Shown: one piece after another, positions 54,734-63,820 of the stretch | Layout of the letters: each line of letters starts with the position of its first letter | Position numbering within the stretch: position 1 is the first letter of the stretch | Source of the DNA: Burkholderia sp. Ax-1724 | GTDB taxonomy: Bacteria > Pseudomonadota > Gammaproteobacteria > Burkholderiales > Burkholderiaceae | NCBI RefSeq assembly: GCF_011752995.1 | Contig: NZ_VWWL01000031.1 | Span: 1 to 64,000, forward strand | Reading direction: 5' to 3' | DNA: 64,000 nt | The notes under the pieces: generated by a model | Seen by the model: only the letters and a program-made list of their open reading frames with translations | Told to the model about the DNA's origin: nothing | Databases searched by the model: none | Made by a program: the position numbers and the translations under genes

Positions 54734-54952
54734 TTTGTCCCCTCAATTTCAAACGCAAAACAATTCGGCTACCAGCCGACCGGCGCGGACTGAACAGTAC
54801 TTGAACTTGCATCAATGGCCCGTCGCTCTGTCGCATTTACACTGCGCTCGGGACATCTAATACATTCCGGGAGCCTCAGACCCTCACGAGCATGGACGCG
54901 TGTCCAACCCGATGCCAATCGACTGCCTACTAAAAACTTCCGATACCTTCTT

Positions 54953-55612
54953 CTAACGAACGTTGCCGAGAGCACGTTTCATAGCAGCAACCCCGCTACG
55001 AGGACTGGACAGCACCGGAACACGAACTCCTTCCAACTGCGGCACGAGTCGCGCCATCGAAACTTGCGCCAACACCACCACATCGACTTGCTCCGCCAAG
55101 GCCACAATAGTGTTCTTCACGATCTCGTCGTGCAACGCGGCGTTACCGCTGAGCAAAGCCTCAAAGGCACCTTCAGCAATTCGCTCGGTGACGTCAATAG
55201 TCCGGGAAAGTTCCGCCGCCTTCTTCTTGATCAGGCGAACGGTGGGTTCAAGCGTAGTTGACACTGTCGCGACCACCCCGATCCGACGACCGATGGAGCT
55301 CGCCTCTTCTGCCATCGCTTCATCAATCTTCACGATGGGTGTGCTGACGAAGTTACGCACCGAATCAACGGCTTCGCCCACGGACGAACAGGCGTTCAGG
55401 ATGATGTCCACATGCATCGCTTGCGCATTGGCCATGTAGGAGTGGATTCGGCTAGCGACCTCCTGCGTCAGATGACCGGCTGCACGAACGTCATTGAGCA
55501 GGCTGTCGTCCATGATGTTGATAACACGCGCCTCAGGGATTTGCTCGCTGATTTGCTCCTTAATCGGCTGGACCGTAACAGGTCCAGTGTGAACCACGAC
55601 GATGGTAGTCAT
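54953..55612 (-). CDS. Asp/Glu racemase-superfamily protein with one active-site cysteine
   Basis: A 219-residue protein of the Asp/Glu/hydantoin racemase superfamily, which also holds maleate isomerase and arylmalonate decarboxylase. The first-domain cysteine is C75 in NACSSVGE. The second-domain position that normally carries the other catalytic cysteine reads VVVLAQVSMARL, with glutamine at 183. A two-base racemase mechanism is therefore unlikely. It may be a decarboxylase, an isomerase or a one-base enzyme. It sits between the cupin gene (86-bp gap) and the aldolase gene (219-bp gap) in the leftward set. Confidence 0.78.
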   Translation of the reverse strand: MTTIVVVHTGPVTVQPIKEQISEQIPEARVINIMDDSLLNDVRAAGHLTQEVASRIHSYMANAQAMHVDIILNACSSVGEAVDSVRNFVSTPIVKIDEAMAEEASSIGRRIGVVATVSTTLEPTVRLIKKKAAELSRTIDVTERIAEGAFEALLSGNAALHDEIVKNTIVALAEQVDVVVLAQVSMARLVPQLEGVRVPVLSSPRSGVAAMKRALGNVR

Positions 55613-55698
55613 AACTTGATCTGACTTCGCAATATAGTGAGTATGGGAACAGGACTAGCTCTGCAGGCGGCACGGTCTAGCCGCACCACTAGCCCGAG

Positions 55699-56541
55699 TC
55701 AAAACGTTGGGAGCACCAAGCGGAACAGCTCCGTCTCCTCGACTGCCTTAAGCGCCACGGGGCCCTCGTTGGCCTCGAATTCGAACGCCGTGTGGAGGCC
55801 ATATTCCTTACCCTCCAACCCGACCTTACCCTTGCTCAGGAATAGAAGTTCGGTCGACGACTGCATACCGGCCGCGAATGTCGCACCGGCTTCGATTTTT
55901 ACGAATCCAATCCGCGTGTTTCGTTCCGTGAACGAACCAAGCCATTTCAAAAATACGCCCTTCGTTTCTTCTGGAACCCACTGGTAATTCGCCGGATTCA
56001 TGAGTACGAGGTCCTCATAGCGTGGCTTCGCGTACTCAAGCTTTCGGCGCTTCACTTCTTCAAAACAGGCCTCAAAGCTATCCTGATTGTGCTTCTTGCC
56101 CGACTCGTCGTACCACGTGAAAATGCCGTCCTTGAACTCGCCCTTGCTCCTCAATGCCTGGTTAGCCGCTTCGCGCTCTTCCACGCTTACGAAGCCGTAG
56201 CCCGCCGCCCCTCCGAACTGGCAAACCATCATTTCAAGACCTTCTGGGCGGTCTTGGGGCCCGTAGTACACGCTCTCAGGGAAGTACCCGACCCAACCTT
56301 CTGGCAAGCTCTTTCCCTTCCCATAGGGAAAATTGCCCTTGATCACGTACCGGACCTGGTCAAAATTGTGGCGGTGACTTGGTGCAGTCCAGCCACCGGC
56401 GCCCGTACGCCCCACGTTAATGAGGTAATTGTTTGGAGAACCGGGCTTTCCCTGCAGCAAAAACTTTTGCTCGAGAACACCTTCCCGCATGTTGCTACCA
56501 ATCCGGCCGTAATCTGTTGTCGAGGCCTCTGAAACTCGCAT
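55699..56541 (-). CDS. Cupin-fold protein of unknown function
   Basis: A 280-residue protein with an N-terminal cupin-like half (APSHRHNFDQVRYVIKGNFP then GWVGYFPESVYYGP) that keeps an HxH pair, and a C-terminal half (VKIEAGATFAAGMQSSTELL then GLEGKEYGLHTAFEFEANEG) with cupin-like strand order but no histidine pair. It could thus be a bicupin with one metal site. ATG 56541 has AAGGAGG 7 bp upstream. It follows the MmgE/PrpD gene by 256 bp. Members of such families may be sugar isomerases, dioxygenases or binding proteins; I do not assign one. Confidence 0.7.
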   Translation of the reverse strand: MRVSEASTTDYGRIGSNMREGVLEQKFLLQGKPGSPNNYLINVGRTGAGGWTAPSHRHNFDQVRYVIKGNFPYGKGKSLPEGWVGYFPESVYYGPQDRPEGLEMMVCQFGGAAGYGFVSVEEREAANQALRSKGEFKDGIFTWYDESGKKHNQDSFEACFEEVKRRKLEYAKPRYEDLVLMNPANYQWVPEETKGVFLKWLGSFTERNTRIGFVKIEAGATFAAGMQSSTELLFLSKGKVGLEGKEYGLHTAFEFEANEGPVALKAVEETELFRLVLPTF

Positions 56542-56797
56542 ATGACCCTCCTTATGGTCTAAATCTGGCCGCATTCATGCGGCTAATCCCCGCGACGCAT
56601 TTTGAATGCTTCCGAAGTTTCAATCACTTCGTCGTCCTACGATTTGCGCCAAAATTTATTACTGATTTTTTAAGTGATCCATGCTCGCCTACAGCTCAAT
56701 CCCGCTCTCTTGACGGCGATCAGTCATAACGCCATCCCGTATGGAACGCAGTCGCTTTCACGAAGGTTCCCCTTTCACCGAACAGTCGAAAACCTTT

Positions 56798-58180
56798 TCA
56801 ACCAAGCACACGAATCACATCGGTGGCGTCACTGGCACTTTCCAGCGTACACACCAGTTCTCGAGCCTTATCGATGCCAGTCTTCGAAGGCGGGACTGCG
56901 GCGACTGAAGCGCAACTCACGAATTTTTCCGTAAGCTGCTCCCAGCTAAGAGGTGCTTCTGCACTACCGGGGATATTGTCCCCAAGTCGCTCGAAAACCC
57001 GGCCATCTCGCGTCACAATCTCAATTCGTCCATCGGGCAGCTTGAACGTCCAATTCTGGTTGGGATCCTGTACCGGCACGACCTTCGCTGCCATCGCCAG
57101 TACTTCGGGATCCTTTATTGCTGCTTCACTGAAATCGGCGATGTTCATCCTTCCTTTACTCGCTGCGACACCAACAATGAAAGGCAGGCTCATCTTTGCG
57201 TCCACGAGCGTGTTCGGGGCACGCCGCACTTCCAGGGGCGTACACATGGTGTTTGTGAAATCACCGACAAAGGTCCGGATCGTTTCGATATCCTTCGCGG
57301 CAATTCCCTTTTCCTTCATCAATTCGATGGTCGCGTGGATATACGTGTGCGAGTTTCCAACCGCAGGCCATGCCTTGTAGAGTGTGGTTCCCCCGAGGAA
57401 CCGCTCGCCCAACCCATCGAGCATCTTTTCACGGTCATACTTTCCGCCAAAGTAGACGTTGAAAATCCCTGCTTTTCCTTCGAATAGCGTCTTGATCCCG
57501 GTTATGCCCTTTTGTGCGAGAAGGGCTGCGATCACAGCTCCCTTCGCGGTAAAACCAGCATACATCCCACGCAGATCACTGCCAGTTGCGAAGATGACTT
57601 CCATCGTTCCACAGGACTGCTGGCTGGCAATGCCTAATGCGTGACCAGTCTGCTCAGCGGACAGTCCAAGGACGTAGGCGGCAGATGCCGTAGCGGAAAA
57701 TGCGCCAACCATCGACGACAGGTTCCAGTTTTGATTCCAGCCAACATTGCAACGCAGCCGTGCGAAAAGGTCTTGACCGATCGCTACCGCTGTAATCAGT
57801 CTCTTTCCCGAAACACCTCCCATGCGCTCCGCGATCGCAAAGACGGACGGAACAACGGAACTAGCTGCATGCGCACCCCACGGCGTTTGGTCGTCGAAGT
57901 CCAGGCAATGCGCCATGGAACCGTTCGCGAAAGCAGCGGAAATTGCAGGCAACTTACCGCCAAAACCGAGGACCGTACTTTCTGCACTCCCTCCGCCCTG
58001 TTGCAGGAGTTCAACCAACGCCCTCACCGCTGGCTCCATACCGCTGGCAGCCAATGTCACGCCCAACGTATCGAGTATGGTCTTCTTCGCGCCCTCGATA
58101 GCGTCTGCAGACAGGTCTTCGTAGCGAGTATTGGCTAGAGAATTAGCGAAGTGATGACAAAGATCCAAGTCGTCGTTCAT
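56798..58180 (-). CDS. MmgE/PrpD-family dehydratase/isomerase-like protein (copy 2)
   Basis: A 460-residue MmgE/PrpD enzyme. Beginning at ATG 58180 (MNDDLDLCHHFANSL), it has exactly the length and register of copy 1 at 3067-4449; the longer frame from GTG 58258 adds an unmatched 26 residues. Shared blocks include LDFDDQTPWGAH, WNLSSMVGAFSATASAAYVL, GSDLRGMYAGFTA, GIFNVYFGGKYDR and YKAWPAVGNSHTYIHAT. Substrate unknown; hydration, dehydration, decarboxylation or epimerisation of a polycarboxylate is typical. It heads the sub-cluster PrpD-cupin-racemase fold-aldolase-hydroxyacid dehydrogenase and follows a gene-poor gap after the ALDH F gene. Confidence 0.86.
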   Translation of the reverse strand: MNDDLDLCHHFANSLANTRYEDLSADAIEGAKKTILDTLGVTLAASGMEPAVRALVELLQQGGGSAESTVLGFGGKLPAISAAFANGSMAHCLDFDDQTPWGAHAASSVVPSVFAIAERMGGVSGKRLITAVAIGQDLFARLRCNVGWNQNWNLSSMVGAFSATASAAYVLGLSAEQTGHALGIASQQSCGTMEVIFATGSDLRGMYAGFTAKGAVIAALLAQKGITGIKTLFEGKAGIFNVYFGGKYDREKMLDGLGERFLGGTTLYKAWPAVGNSHTYIHATIELMKEKGIAAKDIETIRTFVGDFTNTMCTPLEVRRAPNTLVDAKMSLPFIVGVAASKGRMNIADFSEAAIKDPEVLAMAAKVVPVQDPNQNWTFKLPDGRIEIVTRDGRVFERLGDNIPGSAEAPLSWEQLTEKFVSCASVAAVPPSKTGIDKARELVCTLESASDATDVIRVLG

Positions 58181-58258
58181 GGAGAGATTGCTCAGATAAT
58201 CCGTACTATGAATGTGCTCACGGCTCTGCGTGCCACCGTAAGCTGGGCCTTCGCTCAC

Positions 58259-59119
58259 ATGTCTGAGAGTCTCCAGTAGCGCCGAGACAAATCGCCACTC
58301 GTCGCCACTGTGAATAGCCCTACTTTCTATCTACATCTTTATCGCGCTATTAATTCTGCGCGCGAGAGTAATTTAAGTACAGTTCGTTTTCTTCTACGGC
58401 CTGGTAAGCTGCGCTAACGTCAGTGGTCAGCGTTGCACCCTCCAACCTGTTCAACGCTGGGACCATTTATGTCGGGGCGCCGACCGTTTCTGCCAATTCG
58501 AGTGGCACACGGCGTTGTAGCCTGGCAGCATCGCTCGCTTTCTCAAGCTATAAATCCGGGGGTACTGGGAAGACGCCTTGCGCGCAGAATCTGGCAACAA
58601 TCGCGCCATAGTCGGAAGCACCGCGGCGTGGATCCGCGCTCCGAGACAGCGAAAGACAGCCTTAAGAGATATCAATGTTGACGGAGACAGGTTTGCTAGC
58701 GGCGTAGACTGTCTGCCCTTCTACCGGCGGCCGATACCTGCCGACCGCTACACCCGCATTATTCCGGAGCGCAACGGCAACGCTTACACCGAACCTGAGA
58801 TGCGCGACATGTAAATAGCGCAGCGAACGGCAACGAGCGCGCGTGCCAGCGCAGGGAGAGCACGACGAGGATGCCCCGGTGGGTGCTCTCCGACAGTCGG
58901 TCCGTCGTCACCACCACTCAGCGCCAGACATCAGCAAACCGATCATAATAATTCACGTGGTCGTCGAATTCGCGGGAATGGCTTCTCGGAGAGCACTTTC
59001 TGGCCCTACGTCATGCAGAAACTTGTACGGTCGGCCACGTAGGTCCCCGATTGCACCTTCCTCAATGGGCGGCCGCGTTGCCCGCAGACCCAAACGTCAC
59101 CATTGAAAGCCCGAAACCA
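58259..59119. other. 860-bp gene-free gap within the leftward set
   Basis: No convincing gene or mobile-element remnant was recognised. The gap splits the leftward set into an MFS-ADH-ALDH part (63.2-59.1 kb) and a PrpD-to-dehydrogenase part (58.2-52.8 kb), so a second promoter, and perhaps decayed DNA, should lie here. Confidence 0.4.
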
Positions 59120-60577
59120 TCAAGACAGCGACGCGTACTTCACATTTTGGAACGCACGGAGCCCTTCAATTCCGCCTTCGGAGAACATGCCACTTTCCTT
59201 GTGGCCTCCAAATGGCGTTTCAGGATAAGTGACTCTCCACCCGTTGCAAATGACGTTGCCGGCTTCGAGATCGCCAGTGGCACGATGAAGTGTCTCGAAC
59301 TCGCGAGCATGCACGTAAGCCCCGAGGCCATATGGCAAGCGGTTAGCGAAGGCTATAGCCTCGTCGTACGTGTCGAACGGCGTCAACGCCGCGATCGGGC
59401 CGAACGGTTCGGTGTTCGAAAGCTTCGCTTCGGTAGTCGCGTCCGCAACAATCGTTGGTTCATAGAAGAATCCTGGCCGATCAAGACGCCTGCCTCCCGT
59501 GGCGACCCGGAAACCGCACCGTCTTGCATCCGCGATAAGGTCTTCCACTGCCCTGAGCCGCCTCTCGCTCTTCAGGGGCCCCATGCGGGTCGAAGGGTCA
59601 AATCCGCACCCAACGACTATCTTCTTTGCCTCGGCAGTCATCGCCTCAAGGACGTCAGCGTAGATAGAACGTTGAACATAGAACCGGGTTGGCGCGAAGC
59701 ACACTTGGCCGGAATTGGCAAATTTCGCGGCGACTGCACGCTCAGCGAACGTCTGAACGTCAATGCCGTCAAATACCAAGACTGGTGCATGGCCGCCCAG
59801 CTCCATGATGGGACGTTTCATATGTGCCACGGCTTGCTGCGACAGCAGCTTTCCGACTTGTGTCGAACCGGTAAACGTCACAGCACGGGTAACGGGGCTT
59901 TCGAGCCATTTGTTCGACAGCATCACGGGATCTCCGGACAAGACAGAGAGAACACCCGCTGGAAGGCCGCATTCGTACACAATTTGCCCAAGCGCGAAGG
60001 CGCACGCAGGCACCTCTTCAGAGGCTCGAAGAACGATCGAACAACCAGCTCCCAATGCGCCCGACATCTTGCGCGACGGCGTAACCAGCGGTCCGTTCCA
60101 GGTGACAAAAGCAGCCACAGGCCCCACGGGTTCGATGAGCACCAGCTGACGCGCGTTGGTTTCCCGTGAAGGAATCACCCTACCGTACGCGCGCCTGCCT
60201 TCCTCGGCGGCCCACTCCCACATTCCCGCCGCCACTTCAACCTCACCAAGAGCCTCGCTCCATGGCTTGCCGAGTTCAAGCACCAGCAGTTCCGCGAGCG
60301 CCTCAGCTCTTTCCCGCATGCGGTCCGCAACCCTGCGCAGCAGTTTGCTTCGCTCAAAAGCGGATGTCTTTCTCCATACATCGAAACCTGAACTGGCCGC
60401 ATCAACTGCTTCATCGGCGTCGGCTTCGGTTGCCATTGACACCGCGCCAAGAGCAATGCCGGTTGTCGGATCAATGACGTCCATTGTTGATCGGCCATCA
60501 CCGTATTTCATCTCGCCAGCAATAAGCTGACCGAGCTTCGGATACCGTTTGACCGCATCCGCTCGCGTAGTCATCAT
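59120..60577 (-). CDS. Aldehyde dehydrogenase, succinate-semialdehyde-dehydrogenase-like (F)
   Basis: A 485-residue ALDH of the GabD-like branch. Motifs are AAFVTWNGPLVTPS, IMELGGHAPVLVFDG, NSGQVCFAPTRFYV and NTEPFGPIAALTPF. An AGGGA site precedes the ATG pair at 60577/60574. GGHAP marks it as the paralogue of the ALDH at 22437-23915. It lies 57 bp downstream of the zinc alcohol dehydrogenase gene and is probably cotranscribed, so the pair would convert an alcohol to its acid. A large frame on the opposite strand (59051-60169) is only a shadow of its codon pattern. Confidence 0.88.
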   Translation of the reverse strand: MMTTRADAVKRYPKLGQLIAGEMKYGDGRSTMDVIDPTTGIALGAVSMATEADADEAVDAASSGFDVWRKTSAFERSKLLRRVADRMRERAEALAELLVLELGKPWSEALGEVEVAAGMWEWAAEEGRRAYGRVIPSRETNARQLVLIEPVGPVAAFVTWNGPLVTPSRKMSGALGAGCSIVLRASEEVPACAFALGQIVYECGLPAGVLSVLSGDPVMLSNKWLESPVTRAVTFTGSTQVGKLLSQQAVAHMKRPIMELGGHAPVLVFDGIDVQTFAERAVAAKFANSGQVCFAPTRFYVQRSIYADVLEAMTAEAKKIVVGCGFDPSTRMGPLKSERRLRAVEDLIADARRCGFRVATGGRRLDRPGFFYEPTIVADATTEAKLSNTEPFGPIAALTPFDTYDEAIAFANRLPYGLGAYVHAREFETLHRATGDLEAGNVICNGWRVTYPETPFGGHKESGMFSEGGIEGLRAFQNVKYASLS

Positions 60578-60634
60578 CTGATTCCCTGTATTTTGTTCTT
60601 CGAGCAACGACTTCCAGACTGTTGAAGTCCAGCC

Positions 60635-61657
60635 TTACATCAAAAACACACCCTTGCCGCCGCTTTGACGATTGAAAGATTGATATGCCTCTTCTGCCTG
60701 GTCGAGTCGCCAGCGGTTCGTGAAGAGTTTGTCGAGATCAATTCCCCGGTCGACGACAAAGTCCGCGCAGGCTCGCTGACCTTGAATCGACATCGTCCAG
60801 GACGTCAGGATGCGCACTTGAGTCCGCAGATACTTCGCCAGAGAAAAGCTGAATTCTGAGCCGATACCGACGAGGCATACTGTGCCCCATGGACTTACCG
60901 AGTCCAGAGCGTCTTGGTTGGCCGTCGCCGCACCAGACGTCTCCAATCCGACGCTGACACCCTTTCCTTCAGTCAGTTCCCGGATTGCCTCGCCGACCCG
61001 GCCGTCACGGGGATTAATCACCGCATCCGCACCGAAAGATTTTGCGGTGTTGCGTCGACTTTCATCGATGTCAAGCGCGATGACGCGCGCGCCTTGAGCC
61101 TTAGCAAGCAACGTTGCTGATAGACCGACAGGTCCTTGGCCGAATACTGCAACGGTGTCTCGGCCGGTTAGGCCGATGCGCTCAAAAGCACCCCATGCAG
61201 TGCCCGTGCCACACGAAATTGCCGCTCCCGCTTCGAAACTAAGTCGTTCGTCGAGCGGTACTAACGTGTCCGCAGGAACTTTCATGTACGGCGCGTGCGC
61301 GCCGTGTGCATCTGTGCCATATACCGTTACCGGCGTCGTTCTGCACATTTGCGGCCACCCCGAACGACAGTCGGGGCATCCCATACAGCCGCTGTAATGA
61401 TGAACCATGACCCGCGCGCCAACTCGCGCATAAGGTCCAATTACACCAGGGCCGACTGCAACTACGACTCCACACGGCTCGTGTCCTCCGATAACCGAGC
61501 GTCTGGCTACGTTTTCCTGTTGGCGGTAAAAGTGAAGATCGCTCCCGCACATACCGGAGGCTTTGATCTCTAAAACAACCTCACCGACGCCTGGCGTCGG
61601 ATCAGGGAAAGTCGCAAGCTCGAGAGTACAGTTTCCACGAAAGACAATGCCACGCAT
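60635..61657 (-). CDS. Zinc-dependent medium-chain alcohol/polyol dehydrogenase
   Basis: A 340-residue dehydrogenase resembling threonine/sorbitol dehydrogenases. Catalytic zinc ligands are C37 in GMCGSD and H59-E60 in GGHEPCG; structural zinc cysteines are C91, C94, C97 and C105 in SGCMGCPDCRSGWPQMC. The cofactor motif is VAVFGQGPVGLSATLLAKAQ with DIDESR ending the second strand, favouring NAD. It lies between the MFS gene (135-bp gap) and the ALDH gene (57-bp gap) on the same strand. The substrate is probably a polyol or hydroxyacid brought in by the adjacent permease. Confidence 0.89.
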   Translation of the reverse strand: MRGIVFRGNCTLELATFPDPTPGVGEVVLEIKASGMCGSDLHFYRQQENVARRSVIGGHEPCGVVVAVGPGVIGPYARVGARVMVHHYSGCMGCPDCRSGWPQMCRTTPVTVYGTDAHGAHAPYMKVPADTLVPLDERLSFEAGAAISCGTGTAWGAFERIGLTGRDTVAVFGQGPVGLSATLLAKAQGARVIALDIDESRRNTAKSFGADAVINPRDGRVGEAIRELTEGKGVSVGLETSGAATANQDALDSVSPWGTVCLVGIGSEFSFSLAKYLRTQVRILTSWTMSIQGQRACADFVVDRGIDLDKLFTNRWRLDQAEEAYQSFNRQSGGKGVFLM

Positions 61658-61732
61658 GCCTCAATTTCCTCTTCAGTCTCAATTCAACAATTTTGCAGAT
61701 TGCGGTCGGCTGGACCGCAGCTGAAGACCCCT

Positions 61733-61754
61733 CGAGCGCCCGCTCGGGCGCTCG
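61733..61754 (-). terminator. GC-rich hairpin after MFS gene
   Basis: CGAGCGCCC at 61733-61741 pairs perfectly with GGGCGCTCG at 61746-61754 around a 4-base loop, between the MFS stop and the ADH start on the minus strand. No T run follows; it may lower expression of the genes downstream of the permease. Confidence 0.5.
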
Positions 61755-61792
61755 GGAGACGGTCTCTTACCGACCCGACGCGATGGCTCGGC

Positions 61793-63175
61793 CTAGCGTC
61801 GAGTAGCAGTATGTGCCAGCATCTCGGTTGTATCAGAGCTCTCTTCGGGCTCGAGCGACTCAAGAGACTGTTGGTTGGTTTCGATCCCCGCCACCAGCAT
61901 GAGCAGCGCGACAAATAGATAAGCCCCTGCGATGGCGCCAACGACGCCCGTGATGCCAAATCGATTGAAGAGCGCCAGCACAATGAACGGTGAACCGATC
62001 AGGCCCAGTCGACCGATCATTTGAGCAACGCCACCGCCACGGAATCGATATTCGGTCGGGAACAGCTCTGGAGTCGTACCGAGGCCTAACGTCAAAAAGA
62101 TTGCGACTGCCGAAACCAGCAAGAAGCCGCAAAGAACGATCGCGATCGAAGAGCTCAGGAACGGATAGATTGTCCCGAGACACGCGCACACCGCGCCGAA
62201 CAACATAATTGCTGTGCGCCGACCAATACGGTCAGAGATGTACGCGAGAAACAGTGGCCCCGCAATCCAGCCACCCATCATGGCAGCATTAAAGCCAAGG
62301 GAATGGGTAACACTCATACCCTGCTTGACAAAGAAAGTTGGCATCCATCCCGTAAGACTATATGAACCAAACAGGCAGATGACGTTGACGACGATGGCCA
62401 GCATGGTTCGCCGGATCACAGTCCGCGAGAATAGTGCGGAAATCGGCACCCAATGTGGCTCTTTTGCCGGTGACTGCCGTCCGACAGGAAGCGGTTCAGT
62501 GACGCCGGCCTCCTTCTCGATGGCTCGAAGGATCTCTTCTGCCTCCGCATTGCGGCCGACGCGCTCCAACCACCGAGGCGATTCGGGTAAGTGACGACGC
62601 ATCCACCAAACCCACAACGTACCGATGCCACCAATCACAAACATTGGACGCCAGCCCACCCACGGAATCACAATCGTGGCCACCACAGAGGTGATGAAGA
62701 CGCCCGACCCACCGATCAACGCAAGAAGACCCAGATATTTACCACGGTGGGCGGGCGGCACAAACTCAATAACAAGTCCGTAACCCATCACGTACTCGGC
62801 ACCCATGCCAAGACCCATAACAAAGCGGAACGCGATAAGCCACGGCATGGACGGAGCGAAGGCAGAAAGAAGCGCCATTCCACCGAAGATTGCGAGATTA
62901 AATTGATACGCGAACCGCCGCCCGAAGCGATCGCTCAGCCAACCGGCAAGCCCCGCCCCAATTGTGAGCCCGGTAAAGGTCGCCGACATAAAGAGTGAAT
63001 TCAGGTGCAAGGTAGACCAGCCACTGTGGAGCATCGCGGCGAGCACTGAACTCGACAAGGTATTGTCGAATGAGTCGAAAAACATGCCCATCCCGACCAG
63101 CCATAAGACGCGCGCATGGAAAGCCCCGAGCGGGAGCCGATCAAGTCTCGCGCCAGAATTCACGTTGTTAGCCAT
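61793..63175 (-). CDS. MFS transporter, sugar/aromatic-acid type
   Basis: A 460-residue, 12-helix permease. The start LGAFHARVLWLVGMGMFFDSFDN, WLSDRFGRRFAYQFNLAIFG and GYGLVIEFVPPAHRGKYLGL follow the pattern of the sugar porter / aromatic acid symporter groups (NiaP- and PcaK-like), and RRHLPESPRWLERVGR in the central loop is typical. ATG 63175 (MANNVNSGARL) has GGAGA 9 bp upstream. It is the first gene of the leftward set and the likely importer for its substrate. Confidence 0.86.
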   Translation of the reverse strand: MANNVNSGARLDRLPLGAFHARVLWLVGMGMFFDSFDNTLSSSVLAAMLHSGWSTLHLNSLFMSATFTGLTIGAGLAGWLSDRFGRRFAYQFNLAIFGGMALLSAFAPSMPWLIAFRFVMGLGMGAEYVMGYGLVIEFVPPAHRGKYLGLLALIGGSGVFITSVVATIVIPWVGWRPMFVIGGIGTLWVWWMRRHLPESPRWLERVGRNAEAEEILRAIEKEAGVTEPLPVGRQSPAKEPHWVPISALFSRTVIRRTMLAIVVNVICLFGSYSLTGWMPTFFVKQGMSVTHSLGFNAAMMGGWIAGPLFLAYISDRIGRRTAIMLFGAVCACLGTIYPFLSSSIAIVLCGFLLVSAVAIFLTLGLGTTPELFPTEYRFRGGGVAQMIGRLGLIGSPFIVLALFNRFGITGVVGAIAGAYLFVALLMLVAGIETNQQSLESLEPEESSDTTEMLAHTATRR

Positions 63176-63199
63176 TAATAGTGTCTCCGTCAAATCCAC

Positions 63200-63820
63200 A
63201 CGCTGGTCATTGCCTGCGTGTTACATCACTACAAATCCGGGCATTTTCCAATTCAGAGCAATAGGCACACTGAATTGAGCGAGACGAACGTCGGGCGGTG
63301 TTTGAGCGTCGGCGCGGCAGCACCCTTCCTCCTCGTAGGTCGACCAAAGCTGACTTAGTGGCTTTGAGCACCTTTCCATCGAAGTGCAGGTCTTTGAAAG
63401 CGCCGCGATGTGCAGACGATTCGAGTAAGACGACCGCAACACGTTGCTGCAAGTCAAAATTGAGGAGGACTTTTGATGCAAGTTGCCTCCAAAGTGAGTA
63501 AGCTTGTAGCCGTCGTTATGCGTGTACTTTGCGCCGTTGCCTCTGACGCGTACAGTCCGTTTTTCTTCGTCCGTCGGTAAGCTTAGCTAACCACAGGCTC
63601 AACGTCGACGCCAGTGACCGGTCTCTCGCCCGGATGCGACCGCTTCTTACGTGCCGCCTTCGACCCCGTCGGCACTCAATGGCCACCTTCGCTCGCACAA
63701 ACATAGGGGGAAATTACATACATCACCTCGCGCTCAGCGATTGGCGTGGAACTGGGTCACGGCCTATATGACCAATCCGAACAATCGGCGACGACTATTC
63801 CATCGCTGGACAAGACGTAT
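63200..63820. other. Promoter side of leftward set; otherwise gene-poor
   Basis: Apart from one small open frame with a strong ribosome-binding site (63476-63580), no gene is recognised. The region carries the promoter of the MFS-ADH-ALDH genes. Confidence 0.35.
63476..63580 (+). CDS. Possible 34-residue peptide with strong ribosome-binding site
   Basis: GAGGAGG at 63462-63468 is 7 bp before ATG 63476. The frame begins MQVASKVSKLVAVVMRVLCA and ends FFFVRR. It resembles a truncated signal peptide or a hydrophobic leader. It is too short to identify and may be the stub of a deleted gene. Confidence 0.25.
   Translation: MQVASKVSKLVAVVMRVLCAVASDAYSPFFFVRR

Noticed and set aside
54159..55439. 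Plus-strand frames opposite the aldolase and racemase-fold genes
   Set aside because: They are antisense shadows with no motifs; the minus-strand genes have complete active-site residues.
59051..60169. A 372-residue open frame on the plus strand opposite ALDH F
   Set aside because: It lies fully antisense to a well-supported ALDH, has biased arginine-, histidine- and proline-rich composition and no family pattern; it is a GC-driven shadow.
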